From contig NZ_RJUE01000058.1 of assembly GCF_024343735.1 (NCBI RefSeq), forward strand, positions 62,001-126,000: a stretch of 64,000 bases of DNA, given 5' to 3'. Position 1 is the first letter of the stretch, and each line of letters begins with the position of its first letter. The translations under genes and the position numbers were made by a program. The DNA comes from Lacihabitans sp. CCS-44. GTDB lineage: Bacteria; Bacteroidota; Bacteroidia; Cytophagales; Spirosomataceae. Shown piece after piece: positions 16,106 through 24,606 of the stretch. Below the pieces are notes generated by a model. The model did no database searches. It saw nothing but the letters and a program-made list of their open reading frames with translations, and had not been told where the DNA came from.

Positions 16106-16207
16106 AATCTGAAGTTTGAATTAATTTTCTTTTGGTTTGAAAATGCATTGTATAAAGAACCATTTCAATAAAAATGGTTGTTAATCGAGAAATAACCTAT
16201 CTTTCAT

Positions 16208-16735
16208 ATGACAACCTATTTCATAATCCCGGGCTTAGGCAACTCCGATGAAAACCACTGGCAAACTCATTTTGAGAATTCAGGAGATAATTTCATCAGA
16301 ATTAATCAAAAAAGCTGGGACGAGCCCGATTGTGAAGGCTGGATTCTGAATATCGAAAATGCTCTTACAGGCTATGAACCATCTGAAGTTGCTTTGATTG
16401 CCCATAGTTTGGGTTGTGTAGCAGTGGCTCAATGGGCAAAAAGATTCCCAAAGGCTATAAAAGGTGCACTTTTGGTGGCTCCAAGTGATATTGAAAACCC
16501 TGTTTACACTTTTCCGATGACGGGATTTACGCCAATTCCAACTGAAAAATTGCCTTTCAAAAGCCTAGTAGTAGCCAGCACAAATGACATTTGGGTATCG
16601 GAAGCTCGAGCCAGGTTTTTTGCTGAAGCTTGGGGGAGTGAGTTTATTGAAATCGGCGAAGCCGGACATATCAATGTGGCTGGTGGTTATGGCGAATGGT
16701 CTTTTGGCCTCGAACTTTTGAGGCGATTTGAGTAA
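16208..16735 (+). CDS. RBBP9/YdeN family alpha/beta hydrolase
   Basis: A 175-residue serine hydrolase. 'FIIPGLGNSDENHWQTHFE' at the N-terminus is the family hallmark. The nucleophile is S67 in 'AHSLGC'. The acid is probably the Asp in 'VASTNDIWVS' and the catalytic His is in 'GEAGHINVAGGYGEW'. The length equals that of the family. It is probably cytoplasmic with an unknown ester or peptide substrate. It ends 12 bp before the convergent porin gene. Confidence 0.88.
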   Translation: MTTYFIIPGLGNSDENHWQTHFENSGDNFIRINQKSWDEPDCEGWILNIENALTGYEPSEVALIAHSLGCVAVAQWAKRFPKAIKGALLVAPSDIENPVYTFPMTGFTPIPTEKLPFKSLVVASTNDIWVSEARARFFAEAWGSEFIEIGEAGHINVAGGYGEWSFGLELLRRFE

Positions 16736-16747
16736 AAAAAACATGAT

Positions 16748-17815
16748 TTATAACTTTAAAGTCAAAGCCGTAGTTATTGAGAAATTTTGCTTTGAAGGAG
16801 TTCCTTTTTCATAAAATATAGCATCTTTCGCCTGATATTTTTTGGCCTCAATTCTGAAAATCATCTTTTCTGAGAGCCTAAAATCATAGTTAAGAGAATA
16901 TCCAAAAGTTTGAAATCCGTTTTTGGTGTTCGTAGAAACAATAATTCCTTTAGGATCTTTGTAATATTCAAGTCTGGCTGCAAGTGTGTTATTTTCGTTT
17001 ATTTGAAAACGTGAGATAATCACAGGCGAATACCAAATTTTTCCTTTTGAAGATTTGATTTGTTCAGAACCCACGTCAAAACCAAGTAAGAATCCAAGCT
17101 TTTCAGTAGCTTGAATTTGAGCATACAAATTATGAAATACTCTAATTGTGGACAATGAATCGGGCTTATCTGACCCGAGAAAATTGCTGTAATTCAAAGT
17201 TACATTTGAACCGGGCTTGAAATTTATTTGAAGACCATAAGACGGTTTATTGATTCCTGATGGCATTTCAATTTTTTGCCAACCATTTAAAACCAAAAAA
17301 GCCGCATTCCATTTTTCATTTTTAGAGGTGGAGGAAAGTTTTAGGCCAGTTTCAAAGTAAGGAGAATTTTCGGCTAGTAGGCTTCTGGTCAAAGTCCAAC
17401 AATCTACTCCAACGGCACTCTCAAATCCTATGTGAGAAGGCATCACTCCGGCATCGAGCCACAAATTTTTCTTTTCGGTAAGCTTCAAACCCACATTGGC
17501 TTCATAAATAATCCTTGCCCAAGGAGGCTCGCCGCTCAGATTATATCGGGCATAATTTCCGGCCATGATGGCCAAATTTCCACGAAGTTTTTGTTCAGTG
17601 TAGCTCGCTTTCACAAAGGCCAAATTCATTTGAATAACTCCCAATTTTTTATGGTTGTAGATGAAGTTTGGTTTTTCTTCATCTACAACTTTAGTGAAAT
17701 CTTGACTGTAATACAGTTCACCATACCCGCTGAATGTAAGCGTTTTGGTGCTATCATTTTGGGCAAAGACTTTACTTAAAAAAAATGAAAGCAGTAAGCA
17801 TAGGTAGATTCTCAT
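16748..17815 (-). CDS. Outer membrane beta-barrel porin (BBP2-like)
   Basis: A 355-residue protein with a signal peptide ending 'SKVFAQ'. The mature protein alternates short amphipathic beta strands with 'SGYGELYYSQDF', 'GVMPSHIGFESAVG', 'NSPYFETGLKLS', and ends in an alternating hydrophobic strand ('NFSITTALTLKL') suited to outer-membrane insertion. This matches the putative beta-barrel porin family common in Bacteroidota. Substrate specificity is unknown. It appears monocistronic. Confidence 0.75.
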   Translation of the reverse strand: MRIYLCLLLSFFLSKVFAQNDSTKTLTFSGYGELYYSQDFTKVVDEEKPNFIYNHKKLGVIQMNLAFVKASYTEQKLRGNLAIMAGNYARYNLSGEPPWARIIYEANVGLKLTEKKNLWLDAGVMPSHIGFESAVGVDCWTLTRSLLAENSPYFETGLKLSSTSKNEKWNAAFLVLNGWQKIEMPSGINKPSYGLQINFKPGSNVTLNYSNFLGSDKPDSLSTIRVFHNLYAQIQATEKLGFLLGFDVGSEQIKSSKGKIWYSPVIISRFQINENNTLAARLEYYKDPKGIIVSTNTKNGFQTFGYSLNYDFRLSEKMIFRIEAKKYQAKDAIFYEKGTPSKQNFSITTALTLKL

Positions 17816-17927
17816 GTTATATCTTATGAATAGAATCTATTTTAATTTAGATAATTTCTTCTCGATTTGCTTTACAATTGTTTTCAAAATGGACCAATTA
17901 CAATAATCCAAAATTTCTGGCTCCTTT

Positions 17928-18317
17928 TCAGCTTGGAATCTGCTCCGTCAAAATTTCGTTTCCTGACTTGTCAAAATAAGTACAGGTCATTTTGGAAAGG
18001 GAAACCGTCCAACCTTCAATGCCCGATTTGGCACAATCTTTACAAAAAATGAGATAGTCGGTTTTACCATTTTGATGAGCTTTCAAATCGGACTTAAATT
18101 GCTCGGCATCGCTTTGGTCGGCAATGCTGAGTTCTTCGTACTTTGACGGATTCGTTACTTTCTGACCATCCGCAGCATAATAGTCGGTATAGCCCGTTAT
18201 CACGAAAGCGTTGTAATGTTCCACCCCCAATTTTATGAGGTTTTGGATGTATTTCGGAAAATCGGCTCCTGTTTTTACTTTTGCATGGGCCGCTTTTATT
18301 TGTTCTAATGTAAACAT
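17928..18317 (-). CDS. DUF1398 family protein (YbcV-like)
   Basis: A 129-residue soluble protein. The start 'MFTLEQIKAAHAKVKTGADFPKYIQ' and the motifs 'GVEHYNAFVITGYTDY' and 'GIEGWTVSLSKMTCTYFDKSGNEI' characterise DUF1398. No biochemical function is established. It has two Cys in 'FCKDCAKSG' that could be redox-active or bind metal, though this is speculative. It lies 53 bp downstream of a lipocalin-like lipoprotein gene on the same strand. Confidence 0.85.
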   Translation of the reverse strand: MFTLEQIKAAHAKVKTGADFPKYIQNLIKLGVEHYNAFVITGYTDYYAADGQKVTNPSKYEELSIADQSDAEQFKSDLKAHQNGKTDYLIFCKDCAKSGIEGWTVSLSKMTCTYFDKSGNEILTEQIPS

Positions 18318-18370
18318 ATTTTTAAGGGTCTAATCCAGTATATTCAGAAAACTACAAGACTTGTTTTAGA

Positions 18371-18865
18371 TTATAATTGTTTTATTTTCAGTTGTTTACT
18401 ATAGTATTCATCATCCGCTTTACCGTCTTGGTCAAAATCCTGAGTTCCCCAATATTCCACCACCGTCTTGTCCACCTTGAATTTGAATTTATAAGTTATC
18501 CTTTTGGGAATAGTATCCTGAATTATCAAACTATCGCCCACTATTTTCCAAGTTCCTGCTGGGTCATATATTGTGCTGTCTTGTAGGTTTTTATGCAAAG
18601 AATGATAGGTGCCGTCGGCGTTGTAATAGGTTTGTATGTTTCTAACTTTCATTTTTTCTTCCCAATTTTTGCCGCTTACTTCCACTACTTGGGTGCTGTC
18701 TGAGTTTTGGTAGGTTTTCATACTGATTTTCAATTGGTCTATTTCCCAAACTCCTACCAGATCCGATGTTTTTTCGCTGTCACAGGAATATATACCTATC
18801 ATCAAAAATAGAAACAAGTACTTTATTACCGATTTGGAATTCAAAAAACTGGTTTTCACGCTCAT
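18371..18865 (-). CDS. Lipocalin-like lipoprotein
   Basis: A 164-residue protein with a lipoprotein signal ending in the lipobox-like 'IGIYSC' (Cys ~28), followed by 'DSEKTSDLVGVWEIDQLKI'. The 'L-x-G-x-W' start, beta-rich body and 'AGTWKIVGDSLIIQD' are seen in lipocalin-like (DUF4488/lipocalin_4-type) lipoproteins. The ligand is unknown. It is predicted to be membrane-anchored on the periplasmic side. Confidence 0.65.
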   Translation of the reverse strand: MSVKTSFLNSKSVIKYLFLFLMIGIYSCDSEKTSDLVGVWEIDQLKISMKTYQNSDSTQVVEVSGKNWEEKMKVRNIQTYYNADGTYHSLHKNLQDSTIYDPAGTWKIVGDSLIIQDTIPKRITYKFKFKVDKTVVEYWGTQDFDQDGKADDEYYSKQLKIKQL

Positions 18866-18925
18866 AATCTTTCTAATTTTCGTTAGGTTTGGTCAAGATA
18901 TTTCTTGAAAGATATAAAAAGAAAA

Positions 18926-19129
18926 TCAATCCACAAACTCCAAAATATCGCCTGGTTGGCAGTTCAGAGCTTTACAAATAGACTCTAAAGTGCTAAATCG
19001 AACGGCTTTGGCCTTTCCAGTTTTTAGAATAGAGAGATTAGAGAGCGTTAAATCTACTTTTTCGGAAAGCTCATTCAACGACATCTTCCGTTTGGCCATC
19101 ATCACATCGAGATTCACTATTATGGGCAT
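18926..19129 (-). CDS. XRE-type regulator paired with DUF2975
   Basis: A 67-residue Cro/C1-type helix-turn-helix protein ('MSLNELSEKVDLTLSNLSILKTGKAKAVRFSTLESICKALNCQPGDIL'). It is the short YozG-like form that almost always follows a DUF2975 membrane protein gene. Its ATG lies 3 bp after the stop of that gene, so the two are co-transcribed. It probably represses the pair through the palindrome at 19710-19728. Confidence 0.9.
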   Translation of the reverse strand: MPIIVNLDVMMAKRKMSLNELSEKVDLTLSNLSILKTGKAKAVRFSTLESICKALNCQPGDILEFVD

Positions 19130-19132
19130 AAT

Positions 19133-19669
19133 TTATATTGTTAAATCATTTTCGTTTTGTATTTCTATTCCTCTTTTAAAAATCTGAGCGATAACATAAA
19201 TTACGGCCGCCATCAAAATAAAAGCCTCACTGTCAGCCCAAAACCTGTTCAATGCGTTTAATTCTAAGCTCCGATGCTCCAAATGTCTTGCCGACTCTCG
19301 ACCTATATGGCTAAGAAGGCCGATTGAAAATGTGTAGTAACTAATCTTAGAAATTTTGTCAGCCACGTAATCGCTGAATGGTTTCGACAAACTAAGCTTG
19401 CTCACAAGCTCGATGACCACGTAGAATAGGTAGGCCTTTAACATTGCAATTGCCAAAATGAAGCTGTACATGCCATAATAGGCATATTCTGAATAAGCAA
19501 ACAATTTGCTTAAATCTAGTTTTTCATAAAGTCTGGAAACAATTTCTGGTTTGTAAATACTAAATACAAAATTGACCAACAATGCTCCAGCCTCAATGCA
19601 GAGACCGACGAAGATAATCCAAGCTACAACTCTTAGGCCGTAAAATACATACTTATTAGTGTTTGACAT
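19133..19669 (-). CDS. DUF2975 membrane protein
   Basis: A 178-residue integral membrane protein with four predicted helices: 'VVAWIIFVGLCIEAGALLVNFVF', 'YYGMYSFILAIAMLKAYLFYVVIELV', 'YYTFSIGLLSHIG' and 'AFILMAAVIYVIAQIFKRG'. The family usually precedes a small XRE regulator gene, as here. Its function is unknown; it may transmit a membrane signal to the regulator. Candidate promoter and operator lie immediately upstream. Confidence 0.85.
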   Translation of the reverse strand: MSNTNKYVFYGLRVVAWIIFVGLCIEAGALLVNFVFSIYKPEIVSRLYEKLDLSKLFAYSEYAYYGMYSFILAIAMLKAYLFYVVIELVSKLSLSKPFSDYVADKISKISYYTFSIGLLSHIGRESARHLEHRSLELNALNRFWADSEAFILMAAVIYVIAQIFKRGIEIQNENDLTI

Positions 19670-19694
19670 TTTTGTTTTATTTTAATATGATGCA

Positions 19695-19728
19695 CAAACG
19701 TAATAAATATTTATTGATAAACAATAAA
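19695..19728 (-). promoter_or_regulatory. Promoter with overlapping operator for DUF2975-XRE
   Basis: On the minus strand TACGTTTG (19702-19695) is a good -7 element and TTG (19724-19722) lies 19 nt upstream. The perfect inverted repeat TTTATTG-ATAAA-CAATAAA (19710-19728) covers the -33 position, a placement suited to repression. Confidence 0.55.
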
Positions 19729-19845
19729 TAAACATTTAAAATAAATAAATATTTTCTATTTTCGAAAATAAAAATATTCGTCTGATTCAATTATTGAGTC
19801 AAATCGAAAAGGAAGAAAAATCGAAAAGAAAAGGTAGGGAATGAA

Positions 19846-20202
19846 TTATATATCTTGCCCAAATGTGAGCAAATTGTGGTCTGGGTCGAGCAATGAAAAT
19901 TCTTTCATTCCCCAAGGTTTTGTTTCCAAATGTCCAGCTGTGGGCAACATTAATTTTTTGTCTATGGCCAGTTTGTACCAATCTTCTATGTTTTTGGTGC
20001 GGATATAAACCTGTCCATAGTTTTCGAGCGGATTAAGCTCTTTGAACTCGAAGAAATGGATCTCAATATGGTCTTTTACGATCATCAGATAGCCATCATA
20101 ATCTGCGTTTCCGAAAAAACTGAAGCCTAATTTATCGATGTAAAATTCCCTTGTGGCGGCTTTGTTTCGCATGGGCAATTTTGGACTGATGGCAGTAAGC
20201 AT
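19846..20202 (-). CDS. VOC family / bleomycin-resistance-like protein
   Basis: A 118-residue protein starting at the ATG at 20202; a longer frame to 20286 overlaps the upstream gene and lacks homology-like features. Glyoxalase/bleomycin-resistance fold: 'KLPMRNKAATREFYIDKLGF', 'DHIEIHFFEFKELNP', 'GQVYIRTKNIEDWYKLA' and 'KPWGMKEFSLLDPDHNLLTFGQ'. Such dimers bind bleomycin-like drugs or act on small metabolites; sequestering resistance is plausible but unproven. It lies 22 bp after the DUF4287 gene, so likely co-transcribed. Confidence 0.85.
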   Translation of the reverse strand: MLTAISPKLPMRNKAATREFYIDKLGFSFFGNADYDGYLMIVKDHIEIHFFEFKELNPLENYGQVYIRTKNIEDWYKLAIDKKLMLPTAGHLETKPWGMKEFSLLDPDHNLLTFGQDI

Positions 20203-20224
20203 ATTCTTATTTGGACTAAGGTTT

Positions 20225-20443
20225 TTATTCTGTTTTACCCTTAAAAGTAGCAAAGATGGCCATGGCATGACCGTGTCCGAGCTCAAACTCCTCTTTGAGC
20301 CAATTCGTAATTTCGGTTGCTTTTATATTTTTCGGAATTGCTCCGCCTACCAAAAAGCCTTTTTCTTCAGCCAGTTTCTTGAAATCTTCAGGCGATTTTC
20401 CCGTTTTGGTTTTGATGTTGTCTATGTATGCTTGAAACGACAT
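20225..20443 (-). CDS. DUF4287 domain protein
   Basis: A 72-residue protein. 'MSFQAYIDNIKTKTGKSPEDFKKLAEEKG' followed by 'IKATEITNWLKEEFELGHGHAMAIFATFKG' is the DUF4287 signature. The function is unknown. In many genomes the domain is next to, or fused with, small-molecule-binding proteins; here the VOC gene follows directly. Confidence 0.88.
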   Translation of the reverse strand: MSFQAYIDNIKTKTGKSPEDFKKLAEEKGFLVGGAIPKNIKATEITNWLKEEFELGHGHAMAIFATFKGKTE

Positions 20444-20472
20444 AAAGTTTTAAGAGTATACTATTTTCAAAA

Positions 20473-20504
20473 CAAATATATGAACTGACTGTTTGTTTTT
20501 ACAA
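20473..20504 (-). promoter_or_regulatory. Candidate promoter of DUF4287-VOC
   Basis: On the minus strand TATATTTG (20480-20473) with TTG (20504-20502) 21 nt upstream, ending 29 bp before the DUF4287 start. Confidence 0.45.
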
Positions 20505-20611
20505 CGTTTTCAGAAACAAAAAAGGAAATTATTCACAAATAGAAAATTCCTAATCCATATACTTAACTTCGGCCAAGCTTAAAAAAATAAAAATATTTAA
20601 TGTCCACGAAA

Positions 20612-21151
20612 TCAGTATTTTATACCTATAAGTTTGCCTATTAAACCCAGAATACGAACTGCAAAATCAGGTGGATTTACGGCAATTATATCGTTTCGGT
20701 ATTGGCTCATCAAAGCACCCAAGTAAAGTTTTGCATTAAAATCCATCTTAAATTCCTTGGTTCTCTGATTGGTAACTTTGTCGAGCACTTTCACCACGTC
20801 CTCAAAGTATTCCTGCATTTTCAGAGCTGGTTGATGCGTATTATACACTTTAACTATTTTGTCAGTTGGATTTCTAAAAGTATGAGCCACACCCATCGGA
20901 ACTGTCAGTTTATCGCCTTTTTTCGCAGTAATCCATTTGTTTTTCACGAAAAACTCCATCTCTCCTTCCAGAATTTCATAAGTTTCGATGGCATTCGGGT
21001 GGGTATGTACCAAAGGGTCTTTCATGTTGCAACCCGGCAACAAATCCCAATGCAAATCCAAGGACTGCCCGTTGGTTTCTGCTCCAGTTTTCAAAACTGT
21101 AAAAGTCATACCCAAGGGACGCATGTCTAGCGTTTTTTGATTAGTTTTCAT
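20612..21151 (-). CDS. Cupin domain protein
   Basis: A 179-residue protein with a conserved cupin barrel. 'HWDLLPGCNMKDPLVHTHPNAIETYEILEGEMEFFV' contains cupin motif 1 (H-x-H, then E and G), and 'KGDKLTVPMGVAHTFRNPTDKIVKVYNTHQP' holds motif 2 with its His. The metal site looks intact. The C-terminal ~70 residues form a helical extension with 'DVVKVLDKVTNQRTKEFKMD'. Substrate unknown; monocistronic. Confidence 0.8.
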   Translation of the reverse strand: MKTNQKTLDMRPLGMTFTVLKTGAETNGQSLDLHWDLLPGCNMKDPLVHTHPNAIETYEILEGEMEFFVKNKWITAKKGDKLTVPMGVAHTFRNPTDKIVKVYNTHQPALKMQEYFEDVVKVLDKVTNQRTKEFKMDFNAKLYLGALMSQYRNDIIAVNPPDFAVRILGLIGKLIGIKY

Positions 21152-21363
21152 AGTTTTGGAATGATTAAATTGTTGTAATGCTTTTGCTGTGAGGGCTTTT
21201 TAAAATGAAAATATAAACCTTGTTTTTGAATTTTTAACTTAGCAACAACAAGACTTAATTGCCTTTAAAACAGAACTTTAAACCAATTTGCGATTTATTT
21301 ATGAAAATTTCAAGTAACCGAATCTAATACTTACCAAAAAGCTTGAGTTTTTTTTGACAAAAA

Positions 21364-22107
21364 TTAACTATTCAAATATTTATTCGGAATGTTTTTGGGA
21401 TAATAATCCAGGTCATAATTGGCTTTTACCAAAATAGAAACTACCTCATAAATTTGTTCTTCTGTTCTTTGAAACTGCCTCAGTAAACCCATCATGGCAT
21501 AACTGATAGGGTTCACGGCAGGTACAAATGTTTCCCAATCATAGCCCTTCCCCCAAATTAAGCCTTTTACGGTAAGGTTTAAGTCGGCCCCGAGAAACAC
21601 AAAATATTTTATGACATCCAAACATTTATTTTCGTGTTGGTTTACTGTATGAAAAATAGGTGTATGTCCACCAAAACCGTTTTCGTCAGTTCCTGCTTTA
21701 GCATTGAGGTCTGCTCCATGTTTTATAAGTATTTTGGCACAATCTAAGTGGTTATATTCGGCACAAATGTGTAGCAGTGAAACTTCGAATAGTGGCGTAA
21801 AAGTACAATCCAAGCTATATTTCTTGGTTAAAACACTTTTGTTCTCTTCCAAAAAAATATCCAACATTTTGCTGTCGTCTAAAAGAACAGCGAGTAAAAT
21901 TTTGTCTTCAAAATCCAATCCAAAGTCTACAAAAGCTTTTATACACTTTTTAAGCCTTGGCCCTCTACTGTACATATTGATAAGTTCATATATCAGAGGT
22001 TTACCTTTTACATTGATATTTGGACTCAGCCCATTTTCAAAGCATTCTCTAATTCCATCCACTGAATGAATCTCAAAATATGTAATTATTTTTTCTAAAT
22101 AATCCAT
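21364..22107 (-). CDS. Ankyrin repeat protein
   Basis: A 247-residue protein (ATG at 22107; an ATG four codons earlier is also possible). Ankyrin repeats are recognisable at 'VDGIRECFENGLSPNINVKGKPLIYELI', 'VSLLHICAEYNHLDCAKILIKHGADLNAKAG' and 'HTPIFHTVNQHENKCLDVIKYFVFLGADLN'. There is no signal peptide. It is a cytoplasmic protein-protein interaction module with no identifiable partner; no toxin or secretion genes adjoin it. Confidence 0.82.
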   Translation of the reverse strand: MDYLEKIITYFEIHSVDGIRECFENGLSPNINVKGKPLIYELINMYSRGPRLKKCIKAFVDFGLDFEDKILLAVLLDDSKMLDIFLEENKSVLTKKYSLDCTFTPLFEVSLLHICAEYNHLDCAKILIKHGADLNAKAGTDENGFGGHTPIFHTVNQHENKCLDVIKYFVFLGADLNLTVKGLIWGKGYDWETFVPAVNPISYAMMGLLRQFQRTEEQIYEVVSILVKANYDLDYYPKNIPNKYLNS

Positions 22108-22320
22108 TTTACAATCCAAGATTTGTTTGTTTAAACCGAATAAAAAGTTAGAAAAATTAAAAATATAAGTTTGCGATTAATAACCTCCCCATTCATCAAA
22201 TAGCATTTATGCGGGGTAATTAAAAAAACATACCTATTTCGCATAAAAATTAATTATTAAGATAATTTAAGAGGATAGTTGTATGCTTATTTGTTCAAAA
22301 ACGCTATTAGATTTGTATTA

Positions 22321-23283
22321 CTATTTCTTTCCAATAGCTTGTTCTATGTACTCAATAGCCGCTTTGCTGAGCATCTCATGGCCCCCTTCAAAAATAGTTA
22401 GAAGAGTATTTTTAGAGGATTTCTGGTAATATATAGGTCTATCTATTAATTTTTCAGTTGTAGTAATTGGAAATGTTTGGCTATCGACCATTGTTTTTTC
22501 GTCTGCTTTGCTCACATAGTTTGATTGGTTTTTTTCTTTATAGTCGAGCAGAATTTTATTGTAAAAAACTATAGATTGGGTAATAGGAACTACATTGCTA
22601 AGGTGGCCATCGTGTATGCCAGCAAAAATGTGTAAGCTACTATTCTTTCTTCTTTTGGTGGGTGTTTTCCAAAACAACGGTGAGCGATCCTTGGCTTTAG
22701 ATGTTTCAAAACTGCCAGAGGAACCTATACAGGAGATTATTTCTTGTACATACTTGTTTTTTCGTTCTAAAGACTCGCCATACCAAGCTGCTAAGTCTGA
22801 AATGGAAGCCCAAGCTGAAAAAGCTTTTATATAATGCCGTGACTTCATATACATGGCCAATGTGGCATAACCTCCACCACTATAGCCAATGATGTAAATA
22901 TTTTTTTTGTCTACATTCATATTTTTCAAGGCCCAATCTATCGCCTCATCGATGTCAGATATCACATAATCACTACAGCAAGCTTTGGGGTGGTTGTTGA
23001 CTCCCCTGAAGTTGGGAAATACATAATTATAGTCTTTGTTTTTTGCAATGGTACTCAAGCCAATAGTCCGTAGAGAATCGGCAGGAAAACTCCAAGAATG
23101 TAACTGAATAACCAATGGTCTGGCTTGAACAGCTTCTGCTTTGTGATAATAAAAAACTTGGGTGTAAGCATCGAGACGGGAAACGATACTATCTTTTTTT
23201 AGGAATGCTACCTCGCTATTGCCAGATTGGGCAATGGAAAGATAGCTCAAAAAACTCAAAAGGCATGCGAAAAACAATTTCAT
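22321..23283 (-). CDS. Exported alpha/beta hydrolase (prolyl oligopeptidase-like)
   Basis: A 320-residue protein. The start at 23283 is chosen because a signal peptide (MKLFFACLLSFLSYLSIAQ) begins there. Nucleophile S135 is in 'GYSGGGYA', after 'DEAIDWALKNMNVDKKNIYIIG', the layout of peptidase S9/esterase-D-like hydrolases. The catalytic His is probably in 'FEGGHEMLS' near the C-terminus; 'GIHDGHLS' may provide the acid. It is probably periplasmic, acting on an ester or peptide; no sugar-utilisation genes are beside it. Confidence 0.75.
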   Translation of the reverse strand: MKLFFACLLSFLSYLSIAQSGNSEVAFLKKDSIVSRLDAYTQVFYYHKAEAVQARPLVIQLHSWSFPADSLRTIGLSTIAKNKDYNYVFPNFRGVNNHPKACCSDYVISDIDEAIDWALKNMNVDKKNIYIIGYSGGGYATLAMYMKSRHYIKAFSAWASISDLAAWYGESLERKNKYVQEIISCIGSSGSFETSKAKDRSPLFWKTPTKRRKNSSLHIFAGIHDGHLSNVVPITQSIVFYNKILLDYKEKNQSNYVSKADEKTMVDSQTFPITTTEKLIDRPIYYQKSSKNTLLTIFEGGHEMLSKAAIEYIEQAIGKK

Positions 23284-23594
23284 AATTTTTATTTTTAAGG
23301 TTGAATAAAATTCAAAAGACCCGCAAAACCTGAATTTTGAGAGAGCTGCCTTTGGGCAATTAAATTTACTAAACAAATTCTGTTAATTGAAAACAGTTAG
23401 CTTTAAATCTCTTGTATACATAAGGTTAATATGAAAATAAGACCTTTTTAAAATCAAAAAGAAAGCCCAAGAGCGTTCTCAAAACTAGGTTAATAATAAA
23501 TTATTGAGGGGGTATTTTTGTCTTTTATAATCCAGAAAATAGCGAAAAAACCTATTTTTTCGAAGTCAAATATGCTTTTAATGAGAACTCATAT
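23284..23594. other. 311-bp intergenic region
   Basis: No coding region is seen. A hairpin CGAAAAAA-CCTA-TTTTTTCG (23543-23562) lies 33 bp past the stop of the minus-strand metallopeptidase-like gene and may terminate it. The rest, including the leader of the hydrolase gene, shows nothing recognisable. Confidence 0.5.
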
Positions 23595-24407
23595 TCATGG
23601 ATACTTTTCGTTTACAAATGTATACCAACCTGATTCAAATTCCTTTTCAGTAATGCCTAAGGTTTGTTCAAAATTCCCATAAGACTTCATAAAATCGGGA
23701 AGTTTTTCTTTACCATATTTACTCACAAAATATGCTATAATTGTATAACCCACATTATAGATTTGTGGACTGCTGTTTAGCTCTTTTAAAGTGGGCTTTC
23801 CTTTCATTCCATACTTTACACTCGCAGAATTTACCATACCAGCTTCGTAGTCGCAAAGAGCTTCCCAAAACCACTGTGGGTAATCTTTTGCAAATTTTAT
23901 TTCAAAATTTTTATCAAAATCAGTAGAATCCGCCGACTTAATTCGTGATAGAGCATCTTGAATAAGCAGATTCAATTGTACACAATGGGTAAATTCGTGA
24001 ACGGCCACTTTTTCCATTTCTGGAGGAAAAATGGCATTAAACCATGTCTCATATTTCAAATGAAAAACCAAAGGACCACGGCTTGTGCCGTTGGCTTTGC
24101 TGTTGACCAAACCAGTAGCCTTGTTAAATTCATCTTGATTGGGATGGATAAAAACCGAAATTTTGCGGTGTTCGGGATCTGCTAAGTCTAGCCTTATTCT
24201 CTCATAATTGTGCTCCAATGCAGTTGAAATATCTTTAGCTTCGGCCTGAAGAATTCCATTATAAATCACATCAAAATGTACACTTTTGATTGTTTTAGTT
24301 TCTTTTTCTACTCTTAATAATCTAAAAACCAAAGCAACTAGAAAGACCAATATTATGCTCAGCAATACAACTAAAACTAATCTTGAAATGTATTTGAAGG
24401 TTTTCAT
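23595..24407 (-). CDS. Membrane-anchored gluzincin-like peptidase
   Basis: A 270-residue protein starting at the ATG at 24407. One N-terminal membrane anchor ('LVLVVLLSIILVFLVALVFRLL') is followed by a soluble domain with the zinc motif H137-E-F-T-H141 ('VAVHEFTHCVQ'). Downstream, 'WFWEALCDYEAG' provides a Glu at the distance expected for the third ligand. This fits the peptidase MA-like (gluzincin) group. The substrate is unknown. The next gene is divergent. Confidence 0.7.
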   Translation of the reverse strand: MKTFKYISRLVLVVLLSIILVFLVALVFRLLRVEKETKTIKSVHFDVIYNGILQAEAKDISTALEHNYERIRLDLADPEHRKISVFIHPNQDEFNKATGLVNSKANGTSRGPLVFHLKYETWFNAIFPPEMEKVAVHEFTHCVQLNLLIQDALSRIKSADSTDFDKNFEIKFAKDYPQWFWEALCDYEAGMVNSASVKYGMKGKPTLKELNSSPQIYNVGYTIIAYFVSKYGKEKLPDFMKSYGNFEQTLGITEKEFESGWYTFVNEKYP

Positions 24408-24606
24408 AAAAATGGTTTTTTTGAGAGGGTAGAAAAAACGCAGAAACTGATAAATTAACAAATCCGAGAATATTTGATTTCCAATATCAAATAAAAATAC
24501 TTGGTACAGCTTTAATATCCAATAGGCATTGATTAATTGACGAGCAACACTTCCAAATATTAATCAAAATCTCTAGATTTGCTCATCATTTATAATCAAC
24601 CCAGAC

